Below, one piece after another: positions 49,011-59,604 of a stretch of DNA of 64,000 bases (position 1 is the stretch's first letter; each line of letters opens with the position of its first letter). The notes below the pieces were generated by a model, which ran no database searches, was not told where the DNA came from, and was given only the letters and a program-made list of their open reading frames with translations. Source of the stretch: Sclerodactyla briareus (lineage: Eukaryota; Echinodermata; Holothuroidea; Dendrochirotida; Sclerodactylidae); NCBI GenBank assembly GCA_026419785.1, contig JAODTK010005570.1:62001-126000 (forward strand). Reading direction: 5' to 3'. A program made the position numbers and the translations under genes.

Positions 49011-49890
49011 ATACAGCTAACAAGCAGTCAGCAAGTGCGATGCAAACATAATCGAGAATTTCGCGATGGTCGAATTTCCTGCACTGAAGTGAAGTCCGAG
49101 TCCAACGTGGATATATCGTGAATAGGTATCTTATAATTTATATGTTAGGAATTACACCGTTCTCCGTTTTAGACATCAGATGTCCAGCTAAACATTGCCC
49201 GGTGACTAAGTTAGGCCCTAGCCTGCGCTCACTGGCTTTAGTACCTGTAGCTGTACTAGGCCTACTACTAGTCACGTATCAGAAAAATTTTACTGTAGCA
49301 CACTTCCCATTGAAGGTGACGAAATCCGTCACCTCATGCCTCCAACTCCTTCCTCCGATTACACAGCCCTCTAAACCTTAGAAACATCATTCGAGAACAT
49401 TCTGATCCACTACAATGTTAAAATTTCGTTAGTATGGAGTTGATACTTACAAGTAAATTTTTACCGTAATAATTGGTGAAAATCACCACTTGTTTTTTTC
49501 CAGCCTGTCTTGTTTGAAACATAGTTTTGTAAACAGAAGTGTTGCCACTCAGGGCTCATTTTGGCGATCCTATTAGTCATATTGGGCCACATGCAAACTT
49601 ACTACTAGAAAATTGCAGATTATTATAACTTAAGAGGTGGCAACGCAAACAACAACTGTGAAGTGTCTTGATCCACTTGTGATCAGTGAAGTTTAAGAGA
49701 GATTACTGACTGATTCTGGGTAAATATTTGGTAATTCTCCTCTGCCAAAGACCATACAGGGAATGAATAAGTGCTAACCTTTTCTAAACTACATATGGTA
49801 TTTTGGGTTATTAATGAGATGAAGCTTGTCAGAAATGAAGTTAAATAGAAAGTTGGGCCAAATTACCGTTTTACGTTATTCAATGACTTT
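49011..49890. other. Anonymous sequence
   Basis: No gene or element recognised; the 87-codon plus frame at 49118-49381 has no domain. Confidence 0.45.
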
Positions 49891-50436
49891 CTTCACAATC
49901 CGAGTGGACCCCAACCCCTGCACAAAAAAAAAGAGTACAGTCTGTTACGTGGACGTTAACAAACAGTTGTTTCGTTTGCCAACACTAGAACTGGCGTGAT
50001 TTGTTTGCCCTCCAATTTTTTTCATTCAGTCAATAAGGGTCTTTATGTGGAGTTTTGCTTGCAACTTTAACATTAGTATTTCCAAACAACAACAAATTTT
50101 GGAATAATAAACTTTTCAGGCTATTACCTAGCAATATGGGAGAATAACCGAGAAAACGTGATGCTAACCGTTAACTAACCTAAAATAATTCTTTAAAACA
50201 AAAACAACTACCCCCCCCCCCCCCTCCACTGCCTTCCATTCCCGGAAAAGACTTATCGGTTCGTCGCCAAAACAGTAACTCATTTTGGCTACTTTCTGTG
50301 TTGAGAGCTTTTCAGCCTGTTAGCCCCGCCCACTAGTGTATTTCATTGGGCTCCGGCACACAAACGACTGTTTGTTAATGTCCACGTAACAGACGGTGCT
50401 CTTTCATATGCAGGCCGTGCCACTCGGATTGTGAAG
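49891..50436. mobile_element. Inverted-repeat element with ~80-bp arms
   Basis: The left arm (49891-49976) begins CTTCACAATCCGAGTGG and contains GTCTGTTACGTGGACGTTAAC and AAACAGTTGTTTCG. The right arm (50362-50436) is its complement with few changes (CTTCACAATCCGAGTGG, GTCTGTTACGTGGACATTAA, ACAAACAGTCGTTTG). The interior has a C14 run and no long frame. A foldback/MITE structure of about 546 bp. Confidence 0.85.
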
Positions 50437-50873
50437 GAATTCATGGAAATCGACGTAAAGTCAAGTATTTGTCAGTTTTTAAGTCGGGATGTTCTAAATA
50501 AAGGGTATTTTCTAGTAGAAACCGACTAGGGTTAGGCTAAATAAGCTGTCAATCTTTATTTTTAAACGAGAAATGTCAGAGCAGTTCAGCAGTCGTGTTC
50601 CCTACCAGTGACATTACGTCTCAGCGGGCTAGTGTTAAATTTGACCCTATGGGTATTGTTGTGGCGGTGGCCTATAGGCAAGGCGAAACTCAACGTAGGG
50701 GCACTTTGTGTTAGCAGTCAATGAAGCAAGCCAGAAAAATAACGATATTCCACTAATTTGTGGGTATCGCCACCAAATCCAGATATTTTGTTCTTGGTAT
50801 TCTACTTCACATAAAAAATTGCAGAATTCCGATTATCCGATTTTTTCTAATGCAAATTAGGCTCTATTAATTA

Positions 50874-51322
50874 GCCTTTTCGCAAATAGCTTCTCGCAAT
50901 GCATTGTGGTCTAGCTCAGGGGGCAAAGTATGCAATCTATGGAAGGCCAAATAGGAATTTCAGCTGATAAAATTGTTTTCTCTGGCGAGAAATAGTACAC
51001 TTTGATCAGATTTGCCACTAAAGATGTAAAAGAATTTCAGGTACAACATACTAAATTTCATACTAAATTTCTTTGTTGTGAAGTTGTATTTTGTTGCCCT
51101 GTTTGGTGTTTTGTCCAGCGCATTGAGACTTTTTTGTGTAATGCGCTATATAAGAACTTTATTATTATTATTATTTTGAGAGAATATGCACAGGGAATGA
51201 AAAAAATGATTGGAATTTACAAGTTCTCCGATACATGCTAACACAAAACTGCCCCCTGAGGTATCCCAGCATGCATCAAAACTATCCCACAGTGCACCGC
51301 AACATGCTATTTGCGAAAAGGT
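50874..51322. mobile_element. Inverted-repeat element carrying a GCGC-core
   Basis: The left arm GCCTTTTCGCAAATAGC..TGCATTGTGG..CTCAGGGGGCA is matched by the right arm read on the minus strand: ACCTTTTCGCAAATAGC..TGCACTGTGG..CTCAGGGGGCA. Arms are 60-90 bp with an extra insert on the right. Inside, at about 51115-51178, lies CAGCGCATTGAG..GCGCTATATAAGAAC plus an ATT run. TA dinucleotides flank both ends. Non-coding. Confidence 0.8.
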
Positions 51323-52053
51323 CTATGATAGTGTCAGTGGTTGTCATTGACATACAAGGATGATGGGCCGAAAATTGGGGCATGAGATTCCAGCCTGTGA
51401 AGTGTAACATTATGACTATTACTCAAAAGAGGATGCCCATGCTCTTATTTTTTTTCTTCATAGCTGCAATGTCTTCTGAGACCTGGTAACAGCTTTGTCA
51501 CTTTTCTTTGAATATTTTCCAATAACTTGATATATTTTGCCAGATACGGTCTCTAAACAAGCACCCAATAGTCAAGATGGGGCCTAACCAGTCACCAGTG
51601 ACTTGTATAACTGCGAAAGAAATGTTTCGTCAAGTTGGGGAAGTTCCTGACGATGATGCCAAGCACTATATTTGCCTTTTTTGTGAGCAAATGCTCCAGG
51701 TTCGAATTCCAGCAGTCACCAGACGTAATTTCCTAGGTGACTGCAGTTGCAATTTCGTTGTAAATAATGCAGGGGGTAGTGATGGTTTCTGAGTCTGTGT
51801 CGGAATATTTGCAATGAGCATCGTAACTCTCATCGGTCGGTTGTGAGCAGTCACGTTGGACATGATCTACGCTCCTCCAGGTTCCGAGAATGTGGTCGGA
51901 TCACTGATCGTCCTTCGTAGGGAACGTAAAATGGTTGTCCCGATTTCTCTGCGTAATGGACCCAATTTTCAAAGTTAATACCTCCACATAGGCACATCGC
52001 ATTGAAATTGTTGTACACTCTATTATGCTGCAGTTGCCTTTGAGAAACTTCCT
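51323..52053. other. Anonymous sequence
   Basis: Plus frame 51577-51792 (71 codons, CLFCEQ and CSCNF) is not recognised. No splice-supported exon. Confidence 0.4.
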
Positions 52054-52380
52054 ACCGTATTCATTCCGCTAACGCCCAGGGCGCTTGCAAAGTTTCAGGA
52101 TGGGCGCTTACGAGAGTATAACTTTCACCGATTTTTTTTCTAATAATATTGTGGAGGGCGGGTTGTAGAGGGCGGTAGATTCACTGCATGTTGGAAATAG
52201 CAATACATTGTTGCTTCAACATTGCTATATTTTGAATGTCTATTTACGTACATAGTGTTCCGATTCGAGCATAAATGTGGCAATTTCTGCAGCCCATGTG
52301 TTGTGGGTAATCGGCCTACATTGCAAAAAAAGTTGGGTGGGGGGTTACGGGAGATGGGCGCTTAGCGGAATGAATACGGT
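52054..52380. mobile_element. MITE with ACCGTATTCATTCCGCTAA ends
   Basis: The left end is ACCGTATTCATTCCGCTAAC and the right end, on the minus strand, is ACCGTATTCATTCCGCTAAG followed by CGCCCATC. A second internal GGGCGCTTACGAG word occurs near the left end. The unit is 327 bp with no transposase frame. Elements with ACCGTATT..GCGCCC ends are widespread in marine animals (general knowledge). Confidence 0.85.
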
Positions 52381-53867
52381 TTTAAACTTGGTGGCTGGTT
52401 TTTTTTTCCTGCAGGTTCTGTGCTATCTCGAGATTGTTTCCCAGCTAACAATGTGGTGGTACCTTCTTGCTCACGTGCCTATCACCTGATAAGATGGTTT
52501 CCAAAGAATAACAGACTCAACATGTAATTGCACTTTCTTGCAAATATATAACATCATTTCATTCTATTCTTTCATTCCTCCTAAAGTTCAGGGAGTGTGC
52601 CAAACTCAGCAATCACTTTGCCTGCGGCAGGTGTATATGAATGCATGTGTGTATCTTATTTACCTGAGTAATAGGCCAGGTCATGGTTGCAAGTGCGAGT
52701 AGGCAGTCATAACTTCTAACTAGGTCCAGGACAGCAATCCTTGGATACAGTCAACATTCTCCACATATTGTTTCTGTAGTGCTGAGTGCTAGTCCGTGTT
52801 TATGTGCATTGCACGTGCACTGGCCCAGTATCGTCTGCTACCTACAGAGTGCACCGGCACTGCGCGACTGGATGTGCACAGCATTAGTTACGCAGTACAG
52901 GTGTGTGGAGTCATTGTGCATTATGCAATAGACAGCTGATCGTACCACCGAGCAAGCAGAGATGTATGGCGATCACACAATGGGATTAGGATGGAACTTA
53001 TAATGCCTGAACCATGTACCTGCGTTGGGTACTACCATTCACCAACGACACTTGAAAAGAACAACACTGACAATGAACTAGAAAGTCACGCTATGATATC
53101 ACTGCCTGCAGACTGCTGTATGTATGTTGAATGAACTACTAGTTACTAGTCATGTCAATCTTAACTAAGCTTTGTTTTGCCATAAATTGTGTTTTTGTGG
53201 ATACTGACCGGCTACTCAAGCTTTGAGTTTTGCTGGAAACTTACAGAAACAAGCCAGTTATTTCAATCTCCAGATAATTGTACCATATCAAAGACAGAAT
53301 GAGACAAAAAATTCCTGGCCTGTTGCAGCAAGCTAACTTGTTACACATCGCATTGCACCATGTAACATTTTGCCACATGAACTTTCAAATCATAATAGCC
53401 ATTTCTGTTGTTGGAAGACAATGACTCATTCAGGTTTACCTGAAGTTTTGGACCTAATGCATGTGATATTTGTGATCTGCCTAAAATTTATGGGATAATG
53501 ATATTTGTTACTATTTTTTTTTTGGGGGGGGGCACCTTGAGGGACTATATTTCATGATTTATTTAAGCTATCTCATGAGAGCAAACGTTTTCCAAAGAGA
53601 AAGGGGACTTCCCTCCCCCCCTCCCAGATGGCACTCAGCCATCTCCAAATAGTTTCCAGATTGTTTAGGCTTGACTTACGTCCCTCTTCTACAGGTAATT
53701 CATTTGGTACACCTAATTGCACTGTTCGAACCGTACCAGTGGTACCCATTTTGTTTTTTCCATGATCATTTCATCGACTAACTAATAATCACTGTAGGTA
53801 GTAAACTTTACATGTCACAGTCACACCATTCTCACAGCTGAGTTATATATGTATGTTTTTTCGACAG
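52381..53867. other. Region upstream of the membrane-protein exons
   Basis: A strong acceptor-like T9CCTGCAG ends near 52412, but no following exon with a matching donor phase was found. Earlier exons of the membrane-protein gene may lie here or upstream of it; I could not place them. A T10G9 stretch occurs at about 53512-53531. Confidence 0.4.
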
Positions 53868-53930
53868 ACGAATCCTGGTTCTGCTCCTGTACTTTGGGTT
53901 CTTGTTTCCACAGTTTTATGTCCTCTTCAT
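53868..53930 (+). CDS. Multi-pass membrane protein, exon a
   Basis: 63-nt exon between acceptor ttttttcgacag and donor GTAAGT. In the only hydrophobic frame it reads RILVLLLYFGFLFPQFYVLF, a complete membrane segment. It enters needing two bases from an earlier exon and leaves with two, which join the first base of the next exon to give Ile. The first exon(s) and start codon were not found. The protein family is not recognised. Confidence 0.55.
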
Positions 53931-55328
53931 GTAAGTAGTAAAATGTAGACATCATATATTTGGATGGATTGCGCCATTTGGTTGGAGTGACCTGAAGTCA
54001 GTCAGAGTAGGACCAAGAACATGAGATTTGAATAGGCAGAAAGAAAGCACCCCCTCTACAGGATATCCATTCATTGTCATCATTAAATGGCCGAGGAAGA
54101 GAACCAGCAAGCGACAGACAAATGCATAAACTAAGTGCCAGGCCTGAGCAGGTAGCCCCGACAAGTTCAGACCCTGGGGGATGGCATGTAGGTTCTACCA
54201 GCCATTACCAAGCCCCGACATGCTATACTGGAGCTCCTATGCAGAGCAGAAGTCAATCAAGTCAGTGTGGAGCCATGTTGCTATGCCCTACAGCGCCCTC
54301 ACTAACAGTAGTGTTATAGTATAGGAGATTAGAATATGCCCCGTTTGACACTTAACACTAATTAGCTCCAGTTTGCTCCGTGATGTTATATACCTCACGC
54401 TAGATGGTGTTTCTGCCAGACGCAATCGATTTATATTTTTAAAATAATTATATTGTCTCTGTGCCTCTGAATGGATCGGCTGCAGGGTAACACACACTGA
54501 AGAAGTTCCGGAATCTTGCACTGTGGCATACTATCATCACTATGAAGCAACAAAGGTATGCGTCGGGGCATATGGTAGATAGAGAGTAAACAAACTCAAT
54601 GTGTTTAACAATGTTACACACAATAGGGCGCCTCCTCACTTTGCGTTGTGGTCTCTGACGGGAAATTGAACTGGGCACACAATACTCACTCTACTGTAAT
54701 GTCCTCTCCAGTTATTATAATAGCCCAAGGGTTCTCCTCTTGGCGCTCCACGGTGGCCAAGAGCTCTGACCCCCAGGAGGGATCCACCGAGCAGACTTTG
54801 TCCCTCCGGTTTTGAGGCCTGGTTAGAGGTCATCTCAGGTAACCAGAAATCATGTCTGATAACTAACAATATTTAAGTGTGTTTGGTCCAATAGAGATGA
54901 AATTTGGTTTCAAAATGCTGTCACTTTTGGGTGAAATGGGAAATGTGTCTTGTGTTCCATAATGAGTACTTGATTCCATTTGTTTTAGTGTCTGGTCAGA
55001 GGTTACCAGGAATTATTCAAAGTTTCGATAAGTATCTTAACTGTCTGCTATTGCTGCAAGTGTACATATTATAAACTATTCCTTATAGTAGCATTGATAA
55101 TGACCAGTCCAGCAGAGGGGAGGGGGGGGGGGGGGGTCTGAATTCAAACATGCGATACATTTGTACAATGGAAAACCATTCATAGAAACATTTTTTCACT
55201 GAACCTCTGGGTCAACTTCGACCCACACGTGCAAGGTTACAGACTTTTTTTTACACCTGCCCATTGAGTACTACAGATTGTACTCTCTCGCTCGATATGA
55301 GGTCTCATTCTTTTTTTTCTGTTGACAG

Positions 55329-55408
55329 AGACCAGTCCTCCCGGTACTGTGGTCAGCACCTGTTCGGCCTGCTCATAACCTCCATCATCCTCACATTTAT
55401 AATGCTAG
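55329..55408 (+). CDS. Multi-pass membrane protein, exon b
   Basis: 80-nt exon between acceptor tctgttgacag and donor GTGAGT. Encodes DQSSRYCGQHLFGLL then ITSIILTFIML, a short polar loop followed by the second hydrophobic segment. Phases fit exons on both sides (one base in, one base out). Confidence 0.6.
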
Positions 55409-56282
55409 GTGAGTTTCTCATTCTAGTGTAGAAATTCAGCTCTGATCATTCAGTTAGGTAAGAAGATATTATGCTTGCAATTCCTTACAATTTGTCCCAG
55501 ATGCTGTTTTCCAGAGGGTTGTGATCTGAAAATAATAGTCCTTAGCTGCCTTGGGTACCTTGTAGACAGAGAGCGAGTTATATGGCTGACAGCTGTTTAT
55601 ACGGGGGCCCTTGTTTCGAGGTTCCTGTACACTGTAGCGTATGGGTTGGACCAGCCAGCCTTAGGCTAACCTAGATAACCCACTACCAGATTTCAGGATT
55701 GGGTGTCTCTCCCTTCCTTCAAGAAATCCCAAAAGACACATATTTTTTAACGAAGCATCTGTCCAAGTTTCTTGCCTGTCTGCACTTGGTCTTCTTTCTT
55801 GCCTAGTTTTTTTCTTTCCATATCTTTGTATTGCTTGATTGTAGCATATATGACCGGTGCTTTGGATGTATTTTCGTGGAGCAACATAGAATATCTTTCC
55901 ACAGTCTGGTGAGAGAGGAACAACTGTAAAGAAACAGACTAAATCAAAATGGTACCTGTGCCTCCTTGCTGGGGTTAGGGGCTCAGTGCCCACCCCCCCC
56001 CCCCCGTGTGATAGACTGGAGCAGAGACAAACAAGGGGTAGGCAAGTTGCCATCTGTGTGATCACTCCCACCCCACATGTAGGGCAATCCTGTATTCCAC
56101 TGCTGGCAAAAAAAAAAACATCAATTCTACCACCTATATTTAATACCCAATTATGCTTCAATTTGCCAAAAAGGGAACACGTGCGTTCATACATTAATGT
56201 ATCAAGCCCACACAGTCACTAACCTTCTCTATATAATATTAGAGTGTGTCAATGAGTTGTTATTTATTCATTTTCTTGCCAG

Positions 56283-56410
56283 GTTTTAATCTGTTTGTAA
56301 TGGTTGACCCGGTACCCTTTGAAGTCAAATTTGGGTTCCACGTCTTTGGTGGGATATCTGCCCTCGTCGGATGCCTCTATCTGGCTTTCTGCAGTATGGC
56401 CGATGATTGT
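56283..56410 (+). CDS. Multi-pass membrane protein, exon c
   Basis: 128-nt exon between acceptor cattttcttgccag and donor GTGAGT. Encodes GFNLFVMVDPVPFEVK then FGFHVFGGISALVGCLYLAF and CSMADDC. A loop with Asp, Pro and Glu separates it from a third membrane segment. It ends in phase 0. Glycines in FGG and LVGC are typical of packed helices; no catalytic or transporter signature is seen. Confidence 0.6.
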
Positions 56411-56440
56411 GTGAGTTGGCAATCTTTATTCTAAAAGTTT

Positions 56441-56728
56441 ATTTTCTGTTATAATTGGGGAGGACATCTGCTTTACTGCATAGATATTACAAAAGCGTGT
56501 GCTAGCTGTGACATAGCTCAGTTAGCATAAGTGGACGAGGACTAGTTACTACCTGAACATGACTAATTATTTGCTGGGCTGCCCACCCAGGCTGTTTGGC
56601 TCCCAGGAGCACCAGCCAAAGTTTTGAAGATGACTTCAGCAAAGCCTTGGGTGTTATGTGCTGGTGGACATTTCACTAAACATGTTATATCTAGCAAGAT
56701 AATTTCCTCTCTTTCATTTGCAGAAAAA
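56441..56728 (+). repeat. Duplicated intron end and acceptor, copy 1
   Basis: ATTTTCTGTTATAATTGGGG (56441) through GGACG (56536) matches 57109-57207. ACCTGAACATGA..GCTGGGCTGCCCACC..CATTTGCAG-AAAAA (56551-56728) matches 57804-57995, including the polypyrimidine tract and AG of exon d. Copy 1 breaks off after a few exon bases and runs into a LINE 3' end. The first block includes TAGCTCAGTTAG, an A-box-like word, so a SINE may be part of it. Confidence 0.85.
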
Positions 56729-56744
56729 CAAATATCGCCATATT

Positions 56745-56806
56745 GTGGCTTCGGGGTCTTTCATGGGGATTTTGTCCCTTCCTGACCCTTTTCCACTAAG
56801 CTAAAC
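56745..56806 (+). mobile_element. LINE 3' end, copy 3 of a shared family
   Basis: GTGGCTTCGGGGTCTTTCAT, GGGGATTTTGTCCC, CTTCCTGACCC and CACTAAGCTAAACTA match the terminal sequences at 24865 (inverted) and 39290-39385. Only about 60 bases of the element are present. Confidence 0.65.
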
Positions 56807-57108
56807 TACACACCATGGACAACATCTGTTTCAAAAATTTGAAGCATTCAGTCACTTTAATCTCCACATAAACCTCGAAAATAGTGGAAAATCAGCAAAT
56901 TTGGCTAAAGTTGGAAGTTCTCTCCCAAATCCATGGTTTTCAGTGAAAAATTCACCAGAATTCGAGTGAAAATGTGCATTTGGTGACTTTTTGCTTGTCA
57001 CAAAATATTGAAATATGCAGTCATTTCCCCCAAATCTCCAGAAGGGCCAATTAACTATGTGAGAAAATTGTGATGGCTACATTATGAAAGATTCCAGTGT
57101 GGGGTTTG

Positions 57109-57995
57109 ATTTTCTGTTATAATTGGGGAGGACATCTGCTTTACTGCATAGATATTACCAAAGTGTGTGCCTGCGACATAGTTCAGTTGGTGTAAGGGAG
57201 TTGGACGGGTAAGGACAACGTGAAGGCTTGGATACAACAGAGGTTATATTGTGGAGAAAGGAGAACTGTATTTATAGGTCCAAACCCATTCAAGATGAGT
57301 TCCTTTTGGAGGTATGGCATTCACAAGTTGGTTCATAATGCAGAGAATTGGGAGAATCCCAATTGCACAATGGCGCATGACGTCACACTTGGACAACCCA
57401 GGAAGTTATGTCGTGTATTTCATTGTTTTCATAATGTTGAATAAGTCAACAATTATCAGAAGTTCTGTTGTCTTCTCTCACCAAAGTAACCATCAACACC
57501 TACCAACCCACTACAGCTATCCTCTCCCATAGACTGAATGCTTTTCGAAATGAAAATAATGTGTGAATTTCAATAGAAAACAAAGATTGCTTGCAGAATT
57601 GTGCAAGACAGTATGGACATCTTGTTAGGAATGTTGGGCTGCTTCGATCATGTGCAGTACACATGCACAAATTTGGAAGGACTGTGAATCTGTATAATAG
57701 GAATCATTGAAATTCGCTTTGGTGGTTTGGCCTGAGGCATTCGTTTTTCCTCCAGCTGATATATTATAATATTTATAATTCTCTGCAACAGTTCGTCCTT
57801 TAATACCTGAATATGATAATTATTGCTGGGCTGCCCACCTAGTCTCCTGGCTGTTTTGCTCCTGGGAGCTCCAGCCAAATGTTGTGAACAGACTTCAGCA
57901 CCAGCCTTGGTCTTTATGTGCTGTTTACAGGGGTTTACTATAAATGTTCTATCTAGCAAAATAATTTCCTTCCTCATTTGCAGAAAACATACAAC
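57109..57995 (+). repeat. Duplicated intron end and acceptor, copy 2 (with insert)
   Basis: This copy is contiguous with exon d. Between its two blocks lies an insert (57208-57803) whose first ~180 bases (AAGGACAACG..GATACAACAGAGGTTATAT..GGTCCAAACCC) are a relative of the 182-bp tandem repeat at the window's 3' end. Confidence 0.8.
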
Positions 57996-58049
57996 CAGCC
58001 CTATACTACCTCTCTCTGGCTCTAGCAGTGCTGAGTGGAATATCTATGG
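57984..58049 (+). CDS. Multi-pass membrane protein, exon d (one base missing?)
   Basis: 66-nt exon between acceptor cctcatttgcag and donor GTGAGG. The hydrophobic frame reads NIQPALYYLSLALAVLSGISM, a fourth membrane segment, but is off by one from the phase-0 end of exon c. One more A in the AAAA run at the exon start would restore it, and the duplicated acceptor at 56714 indeed has AAAAA. Read strictly in phase 0 the exon instead stops after 13 codons. I prefer the membrane frame and treat the shift as an indel error. Confidence 0.5.
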
Positions 58050-58559
58050 GTGAGGAACATGCACTAGATTGTTCATTTTCTTTCCTGCATAGATCAACCC
58101 AAAAAGTCAACTTGAATACTCCAAGTAGGAAACATGATAGCTCCAATAATTTGTTTGTCCCAAAAAATTGTAACAAGCCTCAAGAAGACAATGTTGAGAA
58201 ACATTTGGGACATTGATTTCAGGAAAATAAAAATTCTCATTCTGTTGAGTTTGACTTAGTGGTGAATGAAGCCCCCCACAGTCAATTAAGCATTGTGTCC
58301 ACATTCGATGAACATATGAAGTAAAAAAGTGAAGAAAAAAAAACAGGGGCCAGATTGGATTGGATGAATGGGTGGTATGACATGTTTCTGCACCCTGCTT
58401 CTTGTAGCTTGTTTTACAATTTTTTATTCAACAAATTATTGCTATCATCATTTCCGTGTCAAACCAAGGTGAAAATAGACTGATATATAATATATGACTG
58501 AGAGTGACATCACAGGTGCTTCTGAAACCTTCATGAAGAAACTCGAACAAAACTAGAGC

Positions 58560-59130
58560 ACCAATGGTGCTGTAGCTCAAACCGCACAAATGTACAAAGA
58601 CAAATGTGCAACTATGGGACTAAGTTCAACATCATCAGGCTGAAAAAGGCAATTTCAAACAATAGCCTATTGTGGCTCCTGTAATGACCTTCGACCTTGA
58701 TCTTCATAGGGCCAAAGATGTCTTTGCAGTCATGAACATTGTTACTCAGTTAGGTCAACATCCATCAAAGAATGGCCAATTGAGAGGAAAAAGGCAATTT
58801 CACACAGTGGCCTATTTATTGTGACCCTTCAATGACCTTGAGACCTTCTATGGTCAAAGATGTCCCCCAGTTCTGTGGAATATCGTGTCACCCCAAAGGT
58901 ACAGCTGTTAAACCACCATTATGACAAACTCGGCGCTGTGCACCGAAATTTGTAGAACGAGATACATTTTTTACACATAATGGCCAAATTGCCCCTTTAT
59001 AATTGCCCTTGAAACCTTCACAATGTCACAGGTCCCCATGGGGGTCAATAACATTTTGTCTAATTTGGTCAACATCCATCACAAGAATGACTGTTTGGGG
59101 GCAAAAGTCAATTGTTGACACACTGGATCG
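58560..59130. repeat. Degenerate tandem repeats in the last intron
   Basis: Imperfect units of roughly 120-150 bp marked by GGCAATTTCA(A/C)ACA..GGCCTATT..GTGACC..CAATGACCTT and GTCAACATCCATCA (58764, 59068). Same general style as the arrays at 18.9 and 28 kb. No coding content. Confidence 0.6.
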
Positions 59131-59135
59131 GTAGG

Positions 59136-59168
59136 TAGTAGGTTAGGTTAGGTTAGGTTAGGTTAGGT
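59136..59168. repeat. (GGTTA)n, TTAGG-type simple repeat
   Basis: Six TTAGG-type pentamers in a row inside the last intron. The unit equals the arthropod telomere motif, but vertebrate and echinoderm telomeres use TTAGGG; here it is best read as a simple repeat. Confidence 0.85.
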
Positions 59169-59604
59169 GACAGGCTATTCCAATACCTCACCAGTGTAGC
59201 GGGTTTAAGCCCAAAATTTGCTGATTACGCTACGTTGTTTAGTTACATTTGTGCCAAAATTTGAACGGATTCAGCCCGATGCCACACGTATCCGCACCTC
59301 AAAATTTCACAATTGATATGCTTCTAATGAGCGAGTGTGACACACACACCATAGTTACTACCAAATATCTTTCTCTATACTTCATTTCTTCTGAAGAACG
59401 ATCGGACAAGAAGAGCCAATCAAGAAAATTATAGACTAAATTTTTGTACATTGATGTTTTCAAAGTCTTCAATCACGAAGTCTTCTCAGAAATGACCACC
59501 GTCTTCTCAAGGTAGCGCTGTAATAATTCTGTTGTGGGTAAGCGACAGATTGTATGCATCTTCATCTTCATTGTAGCTGTTGCTATGTCTCTTGTCTTAT
59601 CCAG

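Noticed and set aside
52413-52490. Possible first exon after a strong T9CCTGCAG acceptor
   Set aside because: No frame reaches a donor in the phase needed by the exon at 53868; the open frame ends at a stop after 24 codons.
55661-56194. 177-codon minus-strand ORF
   Set aside because: Lies antisense inside an intron of the membrane-protein gene; contains a C12-encoded glycine run and no recognisable domain.
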